Part shown: in pieces, positions 32,797-44,490 of the stretch
Numbering within the stretch: the first letter of the stretch is position 1
How the letters are laid out: the number at the start of each line of letters is the position of its first letter
NCBI GenBank assembly: GCA_963971535.1
Contig: OZ020592.1
Location: 122,090,707-122,154,706 of the forward strand
DNA: 64,000 nucleotides
DNA from: Notolepis coatsorum
Lineage: Eukaryota; Chordata; Actinopteri; Aulopiformes; Paralepididae
Reading direction: 5' to 3'
The notes under the pieces: generated by a model
Told to the model about the DNA's origin: nothing
What the model saw: the letters and a program-made list of their open reading frames with translations, nothing else
Databases searched by the model: none
Translations under genes and position numbers: made by a program

Positions 32797-33637
32797 ACGC
32801 CTGCGCAATAGAGCATGCGAAGCATCTGCTCTACGACTATTGAACATGGGGGGGCAAACGTCTGATTTTGCTCCCCCACTTTTTGATCATATGAAAAATA
32901 TGATATACCCCCCCTCCCATATATAAATCTAACCATAACTACGTAATTTCAATCAAATTAATAATACGCAATGACACTTAATAGCAAGTTTTTAAGTTTC
33001 CAAATATTGTGTGACCCCCCACTTTAATGGTTTGATCCAGTGCCCACGGGCCACGGTTCGTCGGCATGACGTATACGACATGTTGGGGGAGGAGGCGGCT
33101 TTTTCGAATGCCATTGAAAAATTCAGGCTGGATATTGGATAACATTGTGAGGATTATTCTTCGGCGTTTACATCAAAATGGAGCAAATCATCACGTAAGT
33201 CGAACACTGTGACTGTATACTAAATGCGCAAACAGATTGAAACTGAATATTTCTCGTATGGTGAGCCTCCGCGCTGCACCGAGTGAATCCACAGTCACTT
33301 GCTCCTCAATGGGAAACCAACCTAGATTTACCTTGAAGGACTGGTTCTGGCCGAACCGTTCGTTATACAAGTATCACAGAGACATTACAAAGGTTCTCAC
33401 AGTTGCACGAGGGGTTCGGACAGAGATACGGGATGGTTTGAAAGCTCGGCGTTGCTAATAAATATTTTTAATATTTTTTTATAAACTGCTCAAAGCGGCA
33501 TTATTTCCGCCGTTGGGTGATCACAGCGCCTGCGCACCATCCCGTATCTCTGTCCGAAACCCTCGTGCAACTGTGAGCACATTTGTAATGTCTCTGTGAT
33601 ACTTGTATAACGAACGGTTCGGCCAGAACCAGTCCTT
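32797..33637. other. Foreign segment replacing the gypsy RT, with 102-bp inverted arms
   Basis: No RT motif is found here. The segment ends with a near-perfect inverted repeat: arms 33336-33437 and 33536-33637 around a 98-bp centre. gcctgcgca occurs near both its left end and the palindrome centre. Coding similarity to gypsy resumes right after the second arm with LQLQKYNINLVYKKGK. Confidence 0.65.
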
Positions 33638-33639
33638 GA

Positions 33640-35038
33640 TGATGCTACAGTTGCAGAAGTATAACATCAACCTCGTCTACAAGAAAGGGAAAGACATGTA
33701 CCTGGCTGACACTCTATCTCGAGCCCCCAGGACATCAACCTTTCAGCACACAAATGAGAGGAATGACTTTGAGGTGATGTCGATCAACCACATCTCATCT
33801 GTCCGCCTAGAGGAGCTAAGGAGACACACAGCAGAAGATGCAATGCTGCAGAAACTCACCGCTGTTGTCAAACATGGATGGCCCACCAAACAGCGCAGCG
33901 CTCCACCAGCCATTGATCCTTTCTTCCCCTTCCGGGACGAGCTGACCATTGAAGAAGGAATCGTAATGAAAGGTCACCAAATAGTCATCCCTCAGTCCCT
34001 ACAGAGTGAATACACACAAATTGTAGACAGAGGCCACCCAGGGGCAGAGTCAACCAAACGCAGAGCCCGAGGCATAGTGTTCTGGCCCACCATGAGCAAG
34101 GACATTGACAATGCAGTATTGCAGTACTCTCATGCTCTGTGTGCAACAGCACAAAGCCACAACAGCCGAAGGAACCACTCCAGCCACACCCAGTTCCTGA
34201 CCTGCCTTGGTCTACAGTGGCAACAGACATTCTGGAATGGAACGGGAAACATTATCAAGTGCTCGTGGACTCATATTCTGGATGGTATGAGATTGACCAA
34301 CTCAAGGACATCACGTCAATTTCAGTCATCACAAAACTGAAACGACACTTCTCGGTCCATGGATCACCACACACACTCATCTCGGACAACGCTAGGCAGT
34401 ATACCAGCCAGCAGTTCAACGACTTCGCCACACAGTGGGACTTTAAGCATGTCACCAGCAGCCCAGCATTCCCACAGAGCAACGGTCTAGCTGAGAGGGC
34501 AGTCCGTAGTGCAAAACAGCTGATGGAAAAGTCGAAAAGGGATGGAACAGACACGTTTCTAAACCTACTGAATCTGAGAAACATCCCTCGAGATGCACAG
34601 CTAGGTTCACCTGCACAGAGACGCATGTCAAGGCAGACACGCACCACCCTCCCAGTCAGCAAACAGCTACTGGAGCCTACCACTCGCGACACCCAACAAG
34701 TCAAAGCCCAGCTTCAAAAGAAAAGACTCTCTCAAAACCTGAGCTATGATAAGTCGAGCAGTCCACTACGGGCTCTTTATGAAGGTGAGGTAGTCAGGAT
34801 GCAGACCCCCCATGGATACAATCGCATGGGCATGATAAAAGAGGTGTGCAAAGAACCAAGATCTTACCTCATCCAGTCTGAAGGTAGGGAGTACAGGAGA
34901 AATCGCAGACATATCCTACCTGTAGCTGAGCCACTTCCAGGACAGTCCGACGATGCCGACTGGCTGCACTTCAGTCCAGCTGTAGAGGAAACTCCCACTC
35001 CCTTCGCAGAGAGACTTAAGCTCACAGACAGTTTCTAA
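33640..35038 (+). pseudogene. Gypsy RNase H end and integrase
   Basis: YNINLVYKKGKDMYLADTLSRA marks the end of RNase H. The integrase follows: histidine region GHPGAESTKRRARGIVFWP, CALCATAQ with a frame change near 34130, then D in VATDILEWNG, D in LISDNARQYTS and E in NGLAERAVRSAKQ. The second frame (34139-35038) runs to a normal C-terminus. The zinc-region cysteines are split across the frame change. Confidence 0.8.
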
Positions 35039-35395
35039 AAGAATGTTTACTGGGTATCTAAAATAATTTGTGCATTGAGTCAGTGGAGTTAAATGAGATA
35101 CCATGTTTTTATTATTATACATATTTCAATCAACATATTTGATGATTCTGTTATGACATAGAAATGGCATTGTTGTTTCCAATTAACCATATTATATCTT
35201 GTTGTCAGGACTACAAGTTAAAGAGAGAGGATGTAGAGCATTCACTATATGCCTTTTGATACACGGTTATAGCGGCCACCGTACCGCCTACTGTTTAATG
35301 TGCACTCTCGATAGAGCCTGTGTTAAGCCATGTCTCGTGGTAATAAACATAATACTTTATAAAGTATTCCCTCCGTCTGGTCATTCAACACATAC

Positions 35396-35882
35396 ACTGT
35401 AATGCCGCAACAATTACCAATGTGTTTTTTTACACAAATGGCTTAATAAAGGAATCTGAATCTGAATCTGAGTATGGCCACTCACCAGTCACCATACAGT
35501 AAATACATATATATATATTTTTTTATCTACTTTTTCTCCCATTTTCTATTTTTCTCCCATCCCAATTTCGTATAGTCCAATTCTACCCTCCCCTGTCTCG
35601 AACGCTGTTAGGCCATGCCTCCCACTGGTCGGCTGCAATGTGGACGAAGCCTTGCATCACGTGTCCCCTCCGGTACACGAGGAGGCAGCCGTCGCATCTT
35701 TTCACCTGCACAGCGCAATCTCTCAGCGGCGAGGGTCTGCGTGGGAGGGACGCGTGATTTTTTCCCGTAGCCTATGTTTGCAAAGACACTCTCTGATTGG
35801 CTAGCCGCGTACAGCGAAGACCCTCTCTGATTGGTTTAGCGCCGAAGGGTCTCTTCCGCCTTGTACATATATATTCTCTGTG
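35396..35882. other. LINE tail and repeat pieces, no gene
   Basis: Starts with a tail-like aataaaggaatctgaatctg phrase. A stretch around tttttctcccatcccaat at 35530-35560 resembles 58232-58256 inside the large transposon, so it belongs to a dispersed repeat. Confidence 0.4.
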
Positions 35883-36170
35883 GGGCGGCGTGGCTCAGGG
35901 GTAGAGCGGGTCGTCCAATGATCGAAGGGCAAGACACTTAACCTACTTGCCTCGTATGAATGTGTATGCATGTGAATGAATGTTGGTGGTGGTCGGAGGG
36001 GCCGTAGGTGATGATTATTCGCCACGCTTCCGTGAGTCTGCCTCGGGGCAGCTCTGGCTGCAATTGTAGCTTACCACCACCGGTATGACTGTGTATGAAC
36101 GAATAATGGACTCTGTGAAGCGCTCTGGGTGTCATGAAGAGCGCTATATAAATCCAAGTCATTATTATTA
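35883..36170 (+). mobile_element. tRNA-derived SINE with conserved core
   Basis: The head is ggcggcgtggctcaggggta, followed by gggcaagacacttaa. A central domain has cggggcagctctggctgcaa, and the tail is agcgctatataaatccaagt with an attattatta end. The head and middle pattern is shared with the SINE at 26876. Confidence 0.7.
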
Positions 36171-37389
36171 GTGTGGGTGACCTGGCGAAGCCAGGTTGCC
36201 ACCCACACTATACATATCCATACTCTTTTTATTATTCTTTATTCCACCGATTTTTGCCAACACACTCGTGCCAGAGCGTTCGCGCCCCATACACGTGAAA
36301 GGTATCAAAACGACCGGCTTGCTCCAACTCGATGTGCTATTCGAACTCGTAAAGTTTCACCGCACCGTCTGGCTACGAATCGACTTTAAACGGTAAAATT
36401 TCGGTCCCATTGGGAATGCATTGCATTTTAGAGTGTAGCAGCTGAAATAATCTTTTTCCCCCTACCTTGGGTGAATTGCGAGTGTGATCTCAATTTTGGA
36501 CGTAGAAATAAAACAAACACATCAAAACGATGACACGGCTGTCATCCCGCTCACAAAAGAAAAATAAATGGAATTGGACATTTCTATCTCAACTGACGAC
36601 CATTTGTTTGAAGGTTCTCCTCCCCATTGACCGCCATGCAATCGCCCTCTAGAAATCACATTTTTCACACTATTTTTTAGCCTTCTGTTCCGATCGCCGA
36701 AGGAGTGCCACAATATCGCACGAATGTCACAATATCGCGCACAACCCTTCGCCTACTCGTTGTAGTGCTCATGTGCGCGTCACAACGCTTCATCTCTTAT
36801 AGTTTTCTTTTAATCAATGTGACAATGCAGTCATGCATCTGCCTCCATAGAAATGCATTGAATAGAAAATATGCAAGTCATAGTGATTGCTTCACCTGTG
36901 TGGCTCATGGCTCACTCATGATTGGTTCAGCTGTGTGGCTCGTGGCTGAGCTGCCAATGACATCATCCACTTAACCCATCATTGGCCATCACTGTGTTGC
37001 AGTACTGAATTGCTGACAGCGCCCTCTGTCTTGTGGGTTGTGTCATTGTACTCAGTAGGGATATCCTCTTTCATTTTTCATTGGTCCATGTTGACCCCCT
37101 TTCATTGGTCGATGTTGACCACTCCCCCGATCCTTAGACCACGCCCCCTTAGGCCACACCCCCTCAGTGTATCTCTTGAACCGTTTGTCGTAGAGACTTG
37201 CGGATTGTGCCATTGGTCGATGTTGACCACCTTTCATTGGTCGATGTTGACCACTCCCCCTGTTGACCACCTTTCATTGGTCGATGTTGACCACTCCCCC
37301 GATCCTTAGACCACGCCCCCTTAGGCCACACAGTGTATCTCTTGAACCGTTTGTCGTAGAGACTTGCGGATTGTGCCATTGTACTCGGT
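36171..37389. repeat. Non-coding repeat with terminal hairpin and duplicated attggtcgatgttgacc blocks
   Basis: It starts with a hairpin gtgtgggtgacctggcgaag and its complement ending 36208. At 37096-37381 a block with cattggtcgatgttgacc and cccgatccttagaccacgcc is present in two to three tandem copies. The right side of the following array carries related blocks (40705-40830) and an inverted gtcacccacac at 40868, so 36171-40915 may be one composite element. Confidence 0.5.
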
Positions 37390-40300
37390 GTAATAGTGTA
37401 ATAGTGTGTAATAGTGTAATAGTGTAATAGTGTGTAATAGTGTAATAGTGTGTAATAGTGTAATAGTGTGTAATAGTGTGTAATAGTGTAATAGTGTGTA
37501 ATAGTGTAATAGTGTGTAATAGTGTAATAGTGTAATAGTGTGTAATAGTGTAATAGTGTGTAATAGTGTAATAGTGTAATAGTGTGTAATAGTGTAATAG
37601 TGTAATAGTGTAATAGTGTGTAATAGTGTAATAGTGTGTAATAGTGTAATAGTGTAATAGTGTAATAGTGTGTAATAGTGTAATAGTGTAATAGTGTGTA
37701 ATAGTGTGTAATAGTGTGTAATAGTGTAATAGTGTGTAATAGTGTGTAATAGTGTAATAGTGTGTAATAGTGTAATAGTGTAATAGTGTGTAATAGTGTG
37801 TAATAGTGTAATAGTGTGTAATAGTGTAATAGTGTGTAATAGTGTAATAGTGTAATAGTGTGTAATAGTGTAATAGTGTAATAGTGTGTAATAGTGTGTA
37901 ATAGTGTAATAGTGTGTAATAGTGTAATAGTGTAATAGTGTAATAGTGTGTAATAGTGTAATAGTGTAATAGTGTGTAATAGTGTAATAGTGTGTAATAG
38001 TGTAATAGTGCAATAGTGTGTAATAGTGTAATAGTGTGTAATAGTGTAATAGTGTGTAATAGTGTAATAGTGTAATAGTGTGTAATAGTGTAATAGTGTA
38101 ATAGTGTGTAATAGTGTAATAGTGTAATAGTGTGTAATAGTGTGTAATAGTGTGTAATAGTGTAATAGTGTGTAATAGTGTGTAATAGTGTAATAGTGTA
38201 ATAGTGTGTAATAGTGTAATAGTGTGTAATAGTGTAATAGTGTAATAGTGTGTAATAGTGTAATAGTGTGTAATAGTGTAATAGTGTGTAATAGTGTAAT
38301 AGTGTGTAATAGTGTAATAGTGTAATAGTGTAATAGTGTGTAATAGTGTAATAGTGTAATAGTGTGTAATAGTGTAATAGTGTGTAATAGTGTAATAGTG
38401 TGTAATAGTGTAATAGTGTAATAGTGTGTAATAGTGTAATAGTGTAATAGTGTGTAATAGTGTGTAATAGTGTAATAGTGTGTAATAGTGTGTAATAGTG
38501 TAATAGTGTAGTAGTGTGTAATAGTGTAATAGTGTAATAGTGCAATAGTGTGTAATAGTGTAATAGTGTAATAGTGTTATAGTGTGTAATAGTGTAATAG
38601 TGTAATAGTGTAATAGTGTGTAATAGTGTAATAGTGTGTAATAGTGTAATAGTGTAATAGTGTGTAATAGTGTAATAGTGTGTAATAGTGTAATAGTGTG
38701 TAATAGTGTAATAGTGTAATAGTGTGTAATAGTGTAATAGTGTGTAATAGTGTAATAGTGTAATAGTGTGTAATAGTGTAATAGTGTAATAGTGTGTAAT
38801 AGTGTAATAGTGTAATAGTGTGTAATAGTGTAATAGTGTAATAGTGTGTAATAGTGTAATAGTGTAATAGTGTCTAATAGTGTAATAGTGTGTAATAGTG
38901 TAATAGTGTAATAGTGTGTAATAGTGTAATAGTGTGTAATAGTGTAATAGTGTAATAGTGTGTAATAGTGTAATAGTGTGTAATAGTGTAATAGTGTAAT
39001 AGTGTGTAATAGTGTAATAGTGTAATAGTGTGTAATAGTGTAATAGTGTAATAGTGTGTAATAGTGTGTAATAGTGTAATAGTGTAATAGTGTGTAATAG
39101 TGTAATAGTGTAATAGTGTGTAATAGTGTGTAATAGTGTGTAATAGTGTAATAGTGTAATAGTGTGTAATAGTGTAATAGTGTGTAATAGTGTGTAATAG
39201 TGTGTAATAGTGTAATAGTGTGTAATAGTGTAATAGTGTGTAATAGTGTGTAATAGTGTAATAGTGTGTAATAGTGTAATAGTGTAATAGTGTGTAATAG
39301 TGTGTAATAGTGTGTAATAGTGTAATAGTGTATTAGTGTGTAATAGTGTAATAGTGTGTAATAGTGTAATAGTGTTATAGTGTGTAATAGTGTAATAGTG
39401 TAATAGTGTAATAGTGTGTAATAGTGTAATAGTGTGTAATAGTGTAATAGTGTGTAATAGTGTAATAGTGTAATAGTGTGTAATAGTGTAATAGTGTGTA
39501 ATAGTGTAATAGTGTAATAGTGTGTAATAGTGTAATAGTGTAATAGTGTGTAATAGTGTAATAGTGTGTAATAGTGTGTAATAGTGTAATAGTGTAATAG
39601 TGTGTAATAGTGTAATAGTGTGTAATAGTGTAATAGTGTGTAATAGTGTGTAATAGTGTAATAGTGTGTAATAGTGTAATAGTGTGTAATAGTGTAATAG
39701 TGTGTAATAGTGTGTAATAGTGTAATAGTGTAATAGTGTGTAATAGTGTAATAGTGTAATAGTGTGTAATAGTGTAATAGTGTGTAATAGTGTAATAGTG
39801 TGTAATAGTGTAATAGTGTGTAATAGTGTAATAGTGTTATAGTGTGTAATAGTGTAATAGTGTAATAGTGTGTAATAGTGTGTAATAGTGTAATAGTGTA
39901 ATAGTGTGTAATAGTGTAATAGTGTGTAATAGTGTAATAGTGTAATAGTGTGTAATAGTGTAATAGTGTAATAGTGTGTAATAGTGTAATAGTGTGTAAT
40001 AGTGTGTAATAGTGTAATAGTGTAATAGTGTGTAATAGTGTAATAGTGTGTAATAGTGTAATAGTGTGTAATAGTGTGTAATAGTGTAATAGTGTGTAAT
40101 AGTGTAATAGTGTGTAATAGTGTGTAATAGTGTAATAGTGTAATAGTGTGTAATAGTGTAATAGTGTAATAGTGTGTAATAGTGTAATAGTGTGTAATAG
40201 TGTAATAGTGTGTAATAGTGTAATAGTGTGTAATAGTGTAATAGTGTTATAGTGTGTAATAGTGTAATAGTGTAATAGTGTGTAATAGTGTGTAATAGTG

Positions 40301-40705
40301 TAATAGTGTAATAGTGTGTAATAGTGTAATAGTGTGTAATAGTGTGTAACAGTGTAATAGTGTGTAATAGTGTAATAGTGTAATAGTGTGTAACAGTGTA
40401 ATAGTGTGTAATAGTGTAATAGTGTGTAATAGTGTAATAGTGTGTAATAGTGTAATAGTGTGTAATAGTGTAATAGTGTAATAGTGTGTAATAGTGTAAT
40501 AGTGTAATAGTGTGTAATAGTGTAATAGTGTGTAATAGTGTAATAGTGTAATAGTGTGTAATAGTGTAATAGTGTGTAATAGTGTAATAGTGTAATAGTG
40601 TGTAATAGTGTGTAATAGTGTGTAATAGTGTGTAATAGTGTAATAGTGTGTAATAGTGTAATAGTGTGTAATAGTGTGTAATAGTGTGTAATAGTGTAAT
40701 AGTGT
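37390..40705. repeat. 3.3-kb array of 8-bp taatagtg and 10-bp taatagtgtg units
   Basis: The whole stretch consists of the two units in irregular alternation with rare variants (caatagtg, taacagtg, ttatagtg, tattagtg). A higher-order duplication is visible: about 39671-39935 repeats at 40081-40345, a shift of 410 bp that includes the ttatagtg variant. The long tyrosine/threonine/histidine frames on the minus strand are artefacts of the array. Confidence 0.97.
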
Positions 40706-40969
40706 TGCGGGTTGTGTCATTGCACTCAGTAGGGATATCCTCTTTGATTGGTCTATGTTGACCACTCCCCCGATCCTTAGGCCGCACCCCCTTTTTGTAT
40801 CCTTTGAACCGTTTGTCATAGAGACTCGCGAGAGACCCTCTCCCCCGTTGGCCGGCGGTGCACAGGCGTCACCCACACTTTCACAATTTCCCCCGCGCGG
40901 AATTGTCTAGTTATTATTATTATTCAAAGTGGTTATGCTTTGGCCCTCTTTCGAAGTGGGTTATGCTTA

Positions 40970-41043
40970 GAGTTAGGGTTAGGGTTAAGGTTAAGGTTAA
41001 GGTTAAGGTTAAGGTTAGGGTTAGGGTTAAGGTTAGGGTTAGG
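40970..41043 (+). repeat. Interstitial telomere-like repeat
   Basis: Twelve or so hexamers alternate TTAGGG and TTAAGG, starting after a degenerate ttagag. The length is about 74 bp. It lies just beside the foldback element at 41050. Confidence 0.85.
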
Positions 41044-41049
41044 GAACAA

Positions 41050-41357
41050 CATATCGTAAGGTTATGTATATAACCAAGTTCTGTGAATGCTAGTGACGCT
41101 CAGCGTCATATTGCATATATCTCGCTTCAGCGTATATACACTGAATACAAAATTCCACCATGTACCTTTACATGCCAGCATTCATCTGACCACACCCCCA
41201 TCCGCTTACCTTCATAAGCAGGGGTGGGGCCACACACTCATCTCCTTCCCAACAAATTTCATCACAATGAAAAATCAAGGGCCGCAGCGGCGTCTAGACG
41301 CTGAGCGTCACTAGCATTCACAGAACTTGGTTATATACATAACCTTACGTTCTGTTT
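41050..41357. mobile_element. Foldback MITE of about 300 bp
   Basis: Left arm cgtaaggttatgtatataac and gtgacgctcagcgtc is repeated inverted at 41299-41355, giving arms of nearly 60 bp around about 190 bp of non-coding sequence. The gctcagcgtcatattgcata phrase recurs once more at 41371-41390. Confidence 0.7.
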
Positions 41358-42542
41358 CATGCTAGCTGCCGCTCAGCGTCATATTGCATAGCAGGAGCTG
41401 AGCGGGAGCTAGAAGCTCGACAAATGTACCCCGCTGAGGCCCCCCACAACCATCAGACCGGGGAGGACCGAGCCCCCCCGACCATCCCTAATGGAGGATA
41501 CCCCCCCTATTGGAGGTTCACAGGAGGGCGACGGATCCGACCGTGCGAAGAGGCACTCAAGCAACTCAACGCACAGGGTGAGCAGACCGTGGCTTGACCC
41601 CACGACTACACACACGCACAACCCGCATGCCACCCGGGAACGAACGGAAGGAACAACCTTGTTACTGCCCCCAGAAATCACGGGGTTAAGAGCAAACCCA
41701 ACCCCGTGGCAAGGCCGTAGCAGCGGAGCGCGAAGGAAGACCCAGACCCACTGAAGGGACTGGATCCCCTGGAAAACGGGGGCCCGGAGAGGTCAATGAC
41801 GCCAGGCATCAAGACCCCACCAGGTGGTCACTTAGTAACACCGCCCCCCACATTGCCAGCGTATTCGGATAAGGCCCCTCCAAGAGCGGGCCCTTTCCCC
41901 CCAATAGCACACCGCCTGGCACACTGACCCTGCAGAACAGGCAGTCAACATGGCCGTAAGCACACAAAAAGGTTAACCAACGGAAGCAGGCAGCGCACCG
42001 GGGAAACCAGGCAACAGGCTGTAACCTGAGCCTGGAGCACTGCGGACGAGACAGGCGCCAAAGGAGTCAGCTGAAAACTGCCGCCCCGGCGGAAGGGGCG
42101 TATGCTGGCGTTGTTGATCACCATGACAAAGCCTCCATTAAAAAAAAACCACCCAGAGGGGTTGAGGCAGAGAAGGCTGACATGATTGGCAGACGTCATG
42201 AACGTGCAGGGGCACACTCAACCGGTAACCCGGGAGTTGACTCTGCTCCAACACACCAGGGAATCAACCACCCGCTCGGTACAGACGGTGGTTGTTCCTA
42301 TAACCCCTCAAGAAAAAACTCCAAAACACACCTGCGGGTATACACTGGCTACACCGCAGTACAAGTGTTTCAGTTTCCAAAAAAGGGTTATCCCAGGCCT
42401 CCGGTATCAATGAAACTTTACTTCGGACCGGGCCCGGCGGCACGGGAAGCACAGGATTACCAGAGGAGGTCAAAGACCACCCCAACAGCCCCCTCTTCGC
42501 CACGCGTGAGAGAGGAGCGAAAAGAATGGAGAACCAGCCCTA
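41358..42542. other. GC-rich non-coding stretch
   Basis: No gene is supported. Frames present are short and without motifs. Its C/A-rich composition differs from the surrounding AT-rich DNA. Confidence 0.35.
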
Positions 42543-42662
42543 AGCATACCGCACATGGTATTCCCAGGCGGTTTCCCAACCGAGTACTAACCAGGACCGA
42601 ACCTGCTTTAGCTACCGAGATCGGACGAGATCAGGCGTGTACAGGTTGGTATGGCCGTAAGC
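42543..42662 (-). pseudogene. 5S rRNA-like sequence, diverged
   Basis: On the minus strand, from 42662, gcttacggccataccaacct begins a 120-bp stretch that follows vertebrate 5S rRNA throughout. It includes gatctcgtccgatctcgg, the internal control region agctaaagcagg (one inserted base) and cctggttagtactcgg, and gggaataccatgtgcgg. I count many substitutions and no T-run terminator after it. It is a 5S pseudogene or the head of a 5S-derived SINE (SINE3-like). Confidence 0.75.
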
Positions 42663-43887
42663 CATTACGATAGTGCAGAGTACAACATGTACCCAACAAA
42701 GGGTCTCCATAACGCCTAACCCTGTGACACCCGGACCGACCCGGCATTTTTCCCCCCGAAAAAAGCACAAGTCCCTCAGGGTACCAGAACAGCAGATCTG
42801 CATCCCCGGCGGACAACGGGTTAACTGACCTGGACCAGCGTGACCAGACCAATCCCGTGTCCTAACCACGCCGACATGCCCACTCCAGGAGAGGGGGTAG
42901 GTATGCGTGTCAATCTAAAACATGAAAAGAGGGCGTCACCCAGACGGTCCCATTTGGACCGTGCTCAGTGGCCCACCCCAAGGGCGTGAGACCCCTCTAC
43001 CTATGTTCTGATCTATTCCGTTAACATCCCCCAGATATGAACGAGAATTCATCGAGACAACCTAGTAAACTGGCGCTTGGAAGAGACAAAACTCCATCCC
43101 AGTTGCCCTATAAAAACGCTGTTTTAACAAGCAACCAAGGCGCACTTAGCCCCTGTGTGATTCTTTAACAGAAAACACACCGAGCCAGCACTATGTATGC
43201 GTCGAGACCAAAACACATCAATGGATAGTCTAGCAAGACACCAAACATTGTTCCTCCAAGTCGCCTGGGAGAACGACACGGAGCCGTCGTGCTTCATGTA
43301 CCTTCCTCTTAGATAGTTATTTCAACATGTAAATGCAATAATAAACTGCAGAAGAAATCAGTCTACAGTGTTTTTAGCTATTTGTAAAAAAAAAAAATTA
43401 TTTCCATTGCTGAGAACCAGTCCCGTGGCCAAATGATGGTTGAAGGCGTTATCTAGAAGAAAGCACAAACATAATTTATGTTAGGCCAGTACAGCTCTTG
43501 TGCATTAATCTCTTCAAATAAGGGACAATAATAGGACAAGTAATATTTCTGTTGCACACAAGAAATTGGCCGCTCATCACCACAGATCAAACTGAGGTTG
43601 AGAAAGGGCAGGGACATCTCCACATTCTTAAAAGGTTATCATAAATCTGAAGTGGACCCAACACACAACTTGGCAGTTGGCACGCATAACAACATGGCCT
43701 AAGCTGATATTCAAACCTATGATTGTGAAGGAAGTAGGCAAAAGCACTAACTACCAAATGTGCCATGGTCTCCCTTCCTTCTTCATTTGTTTGTTTATCC
43801 TCCGGTCAAATTCCTCCACCTCACTGAAACAATACAAAAGGACAACATAATACATTTTATTTATATAGCACTTTATTAGAAGTCATC
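42663..43887. other. Non-coding stretch
   Basis: Nothing recognisable as a gene. An A-run lies at 43387-43398. Confidence 0.35.
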
Positions 43888-44490
43888 TCAAATTGATACG
43901 ACAACCAGTTCTTTGACCTTACTCTCTCCGACACCTCCATCCACATGCAGTGTTTCTGTACTGTGGGAGCTGCTCCTGCACAGTGCAGCCAGATGCGCTA
44001 TAAACCGGTCTTTTTTCTCAAAATGTGTGGTTTTGCAGGAGGGACAGTGGAAGTGACCATTGCCCCTGCATTCCAAATTGCACTTAAAGATGGTGTGATC
44101 TGGAAAAGATATGTACACGATCAGCCATAACATTAAAACCACCTGCTTAAACCCGTGTTTATAGAGTGTTTATTTTTAATCATGAAAAAAAAATTTTAAG
44201 CAGGTGGTTTTAATGTTATGGCTGATGGTGGCGGTGCATGTCAAACTGCAATGCTTTTGTTTCCACATGTTGGTCCATCATTTACAGGAGTTACCAGTGC
44301 AAGAAAACAACATGCAATGAATACAACAGGGAATACCTTTGTGCTGCACTGCTTGCCTTTTGTGTCTGTCCAGATGTGTTAGGACCTTGCTCCTAAACGT
44401 TGGCTTAAACACACCAGGCTTGCAGAAAGGGCAATGGTATGCTGTGCAGCAGTTGACACATGGTTCCAGCTGAGGAATGATTCCCCTCAT
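43888..44490 (-). pseudogene. Cysteine/histidine zinc-finger coding remnants
   Basis: Two minus-strand pieces, 44490-44278 and about 44115-43888, encode finger-like modules: CPFCKPGVFKPTFRSKVLTHLDRH, then CNLECRGNGHFHCPSCKTTH and FIAHLAALC. Such modules occur in fish proteins that go with DNA transposons. They are separated by the small foldback at 44121-44225. No start, no complete domain set; possibly two exons of a dead gene. Confidence 0.45.
44121..44225. mobile_element. Tc1/mariner-like small foldback
   Basis: tcagccataacattaaaacc and acctgcttaaa form the left arm, and the exact complement ends at 44225. Arms are about 30 bp with a 43-bp centre. The motif matches ends of widespread vertebrate mariner elements. 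A clean TA duplication is not evident. Confidence 0.65.

Larger units (their letters stand above)
30968..35390 (+). mobile_element. Degraded Ty3/gypsy element with both LTRs
   Basis: The LTRs lie at 30968-31068 and 35232-35390. Both start TGTAGAGCATTC and end TCATTCAACA; the 5' copy lacks about 58 internal bases. The 5-bp duplication catac is at 30963-30967 and 35391-35395. The primer site TGGTGTCAGAAGT at 31069-31081 fits tRNA-Leu. Internal order: Gag, protease, a segment lacking RT (32797-33637), the end of RNase H, integrase. A hAT-type MITE interrupts gag. Confidence 0.85.

Noticed and set aside
37274..40876. Minus-strand frames up to 423 codons rich in HYYTITLL
   Set aside because: Translations of the 8/10-bp array, which lacks stops on that strand; no protein family.
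42543..42662. Functional 5S rRNA gene
   Set aside because: One inserted base in the internal promoter, many substitutions and no T-run terminator.
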